A stretch of 64,000 bases of DNA from Microbacterium immunditiarum. GTDB lineage: Bacteria > Actinomycetota > Actinomycetes > Actinomycetales > Microbacteriaceae. Made by a program: the position numbers and the translations under genes. The notes beneath the pieces are model-generated. The model ran no database searches, was not told where the DNA came from, and saw nothing but the letters and a program-made list of their open reading frames with translations. The stretch is taken from contig NZ_JACCBV010000001.1 in the NCBI RefSeq assembly GCF_013409785.1, positions 248,001 to 312,000 on the forward strand, given 5' to 3'. Below, one piece after another: positions 63,525 through 64,000 of the stretch (position 1 is the first letter of the stretch; each line of letters opens with the position of its first letter).

Positions 63525-63591
63525 GTTTGGGGCGGATCTCCGGCTTCGGGGCGCATTTCGTGCGCCCCAAAGGCGGGAATCCGCCCCAAAC
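63525..63591. repeat. Nested inverted repeat between divergent IclR genes
   Basis: Outer 13-bp perfect arms GTTTGGGGCGGAT (63525-63537) and complement (63579-63591). Inside, an 8-bp hairpin GGGGCGCA-tttcg-TGCGCCCC (63548-63568). The arms share GGGGCG. It could be a REP-like element or an operator. Confidence 0.6.
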
Positions 63592-63614
63592 CCACCTGGT
63601 CCGTGCGGTCGTGC

Positions 63615-63620
63615 GATTCT
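63615..63620 (+). promoter_or_regulatory. -10 box for the partial IclR gene (leaderless)
   Basis: GATTCT, six bases before the ATG at 63627. Confidence 0.4.
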
Positions 63621-63626
63621 GGGCGC

Positions 63627-64000
63627 ATGGCCAACTCGCCGTCGGGCGACTCCTCGATCGACCGGATCGTGCGCGTGCTGGAGACGTTCACGATCGACCG
63701 CACGGTGCAGACCGCATCCGAGATCGGTCGCCATGCGAACCTTCCCTCGTCGACCGCGCACCGCCTCGTCGACGGGCTCGTCCATGCCGGACTGCTGGAA
63801 CGCGACGAGGAGCACCGCGTGAGCCTCGGCATGCGCCTGTGGGAGCTCGCGCTGCGCGGCTCGCGCGCTCTCCGACTGCGACAGGTCGCGCTGCCGCACA
63901 TGGAGCGCGTGCAGGCCCGCATCCGCGAGCACACCCAGCTCGCGGTGCTCGAGCAGGACTCCGCGCTCTTCCTCGAGCGCCTGTCGCACCCCGGCGCCGG
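63627..64000 (+). CDS. IclR-family transcriptional regulator, N-terminal part (cut by window edge)
   Basis: The visible 124 codons hold SIDRIVRVLETFTIDRTVQT near 9, the helix-turn-helix SEIGRHANLPSSTAHRLVDG near 31 and VSLGMRLWELALRGSRALRL near 65, then the start of the effector domain (REHTQLAVLEQDSALFLERL). IclR proteins are about 250 residues, so half is outside. It is divergent from the other IclR gene and has a box GATTCT six bases upstream. Confidence 0.9.
   Translation, partial: MANSPSGDSSIDRIVRVLETFTIDRTVQTASEIGRHANLPSSTAHRLVDGLVHAGLLERDEEHRVSLGMRLWELALRGSRALRLRQVALPHMERVQARIREHTQLAVLEQDSALFLERLSHPGA

Overview
The window comes from a high-GC actinobacterium, most likely Microbacteriaceae and Microbacterium-like. 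This rests on the very GC-rich codon use, many promoters with a TANNNT -10 box 6-7 bases before the start codon (leaderless transcripts), the very frequent heptamer GGATGCC/GGCATCC, and the kinds of genes present. No rRNA, tRNA, CRISPR array, phage or transposase gene was seen.

Layout. 1-9.8 kb is ordinary chromosome: the N-terminal part of glycyl-tRNA synthetase, a DUF4870 membrane protein, an FMN alpha-hydroxyacid oxidase, a lipoprotein, a cyclase-family protein, a GNAT protein, an MFS exporter and a POT peptide transporter. 9.8-17.3 kb is a sugar locus: a TIM-barrel isomerase/epimerase and a Gfo/Idh/MocA dehydrogenase, a ribose-type ABC importer (binding protein, ATPase, permease) and a ROK regulator. 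17.6-28 kb has an SDR, a pyranose-oxidase-like GMC oxidoreductase, a DHA2 exporter and a six-gene operon for hydroxylation, extradiol cleavage and hydrolysis of an unidentified aromatic.

28-52 kb is the core of the window: a glycoside-degrading island with a second ROK regulator, a second GMC oxidoreductase, two dehydrogenases (one a close copy of the dehydrogenase at 10.8 kb), ThuA-like and NTF2-like proteins, a GH106-like glycosidase, a second ABC importer without its own ATPase, and five sets resembling C-glycoside deglycosidases. Each set pairs a small DUF6379-type beta part with a TIM-barrel alpha part. Two sets are split genes and three are natural beta-alpha fusions. 52-64 kb holds a frameshifted LysR gene, an FAD monooxygenase and the beta-ketoadipate (protocatechuate) pathway genes pcaH, G, B, D, C and pcaI, J, F with three IclR regulators. 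A PIN/Phd toxin-antitoxin pair sits between the two pca operons.

How it may work together (inference): plant aromatic glycosides enter through the ABC importers. Rhamnose-type caps are removed by the GH106-like enzyme. A GMC enzyme or a dehydrogenase oxidises the sugar at C3, and the alpha/beta proteins release the aglycone by elimination. Dehydrogenases, ThuA and isomerases process the keto-sugar. The aromatic part goes to the meta-type operon or to protocatechuate and the pca genes. A recurring 22-bp operator-like motif stands before most transcription units of the island and resembles the operator by the first ROK system, which suggests one ROK-controlled regulon.
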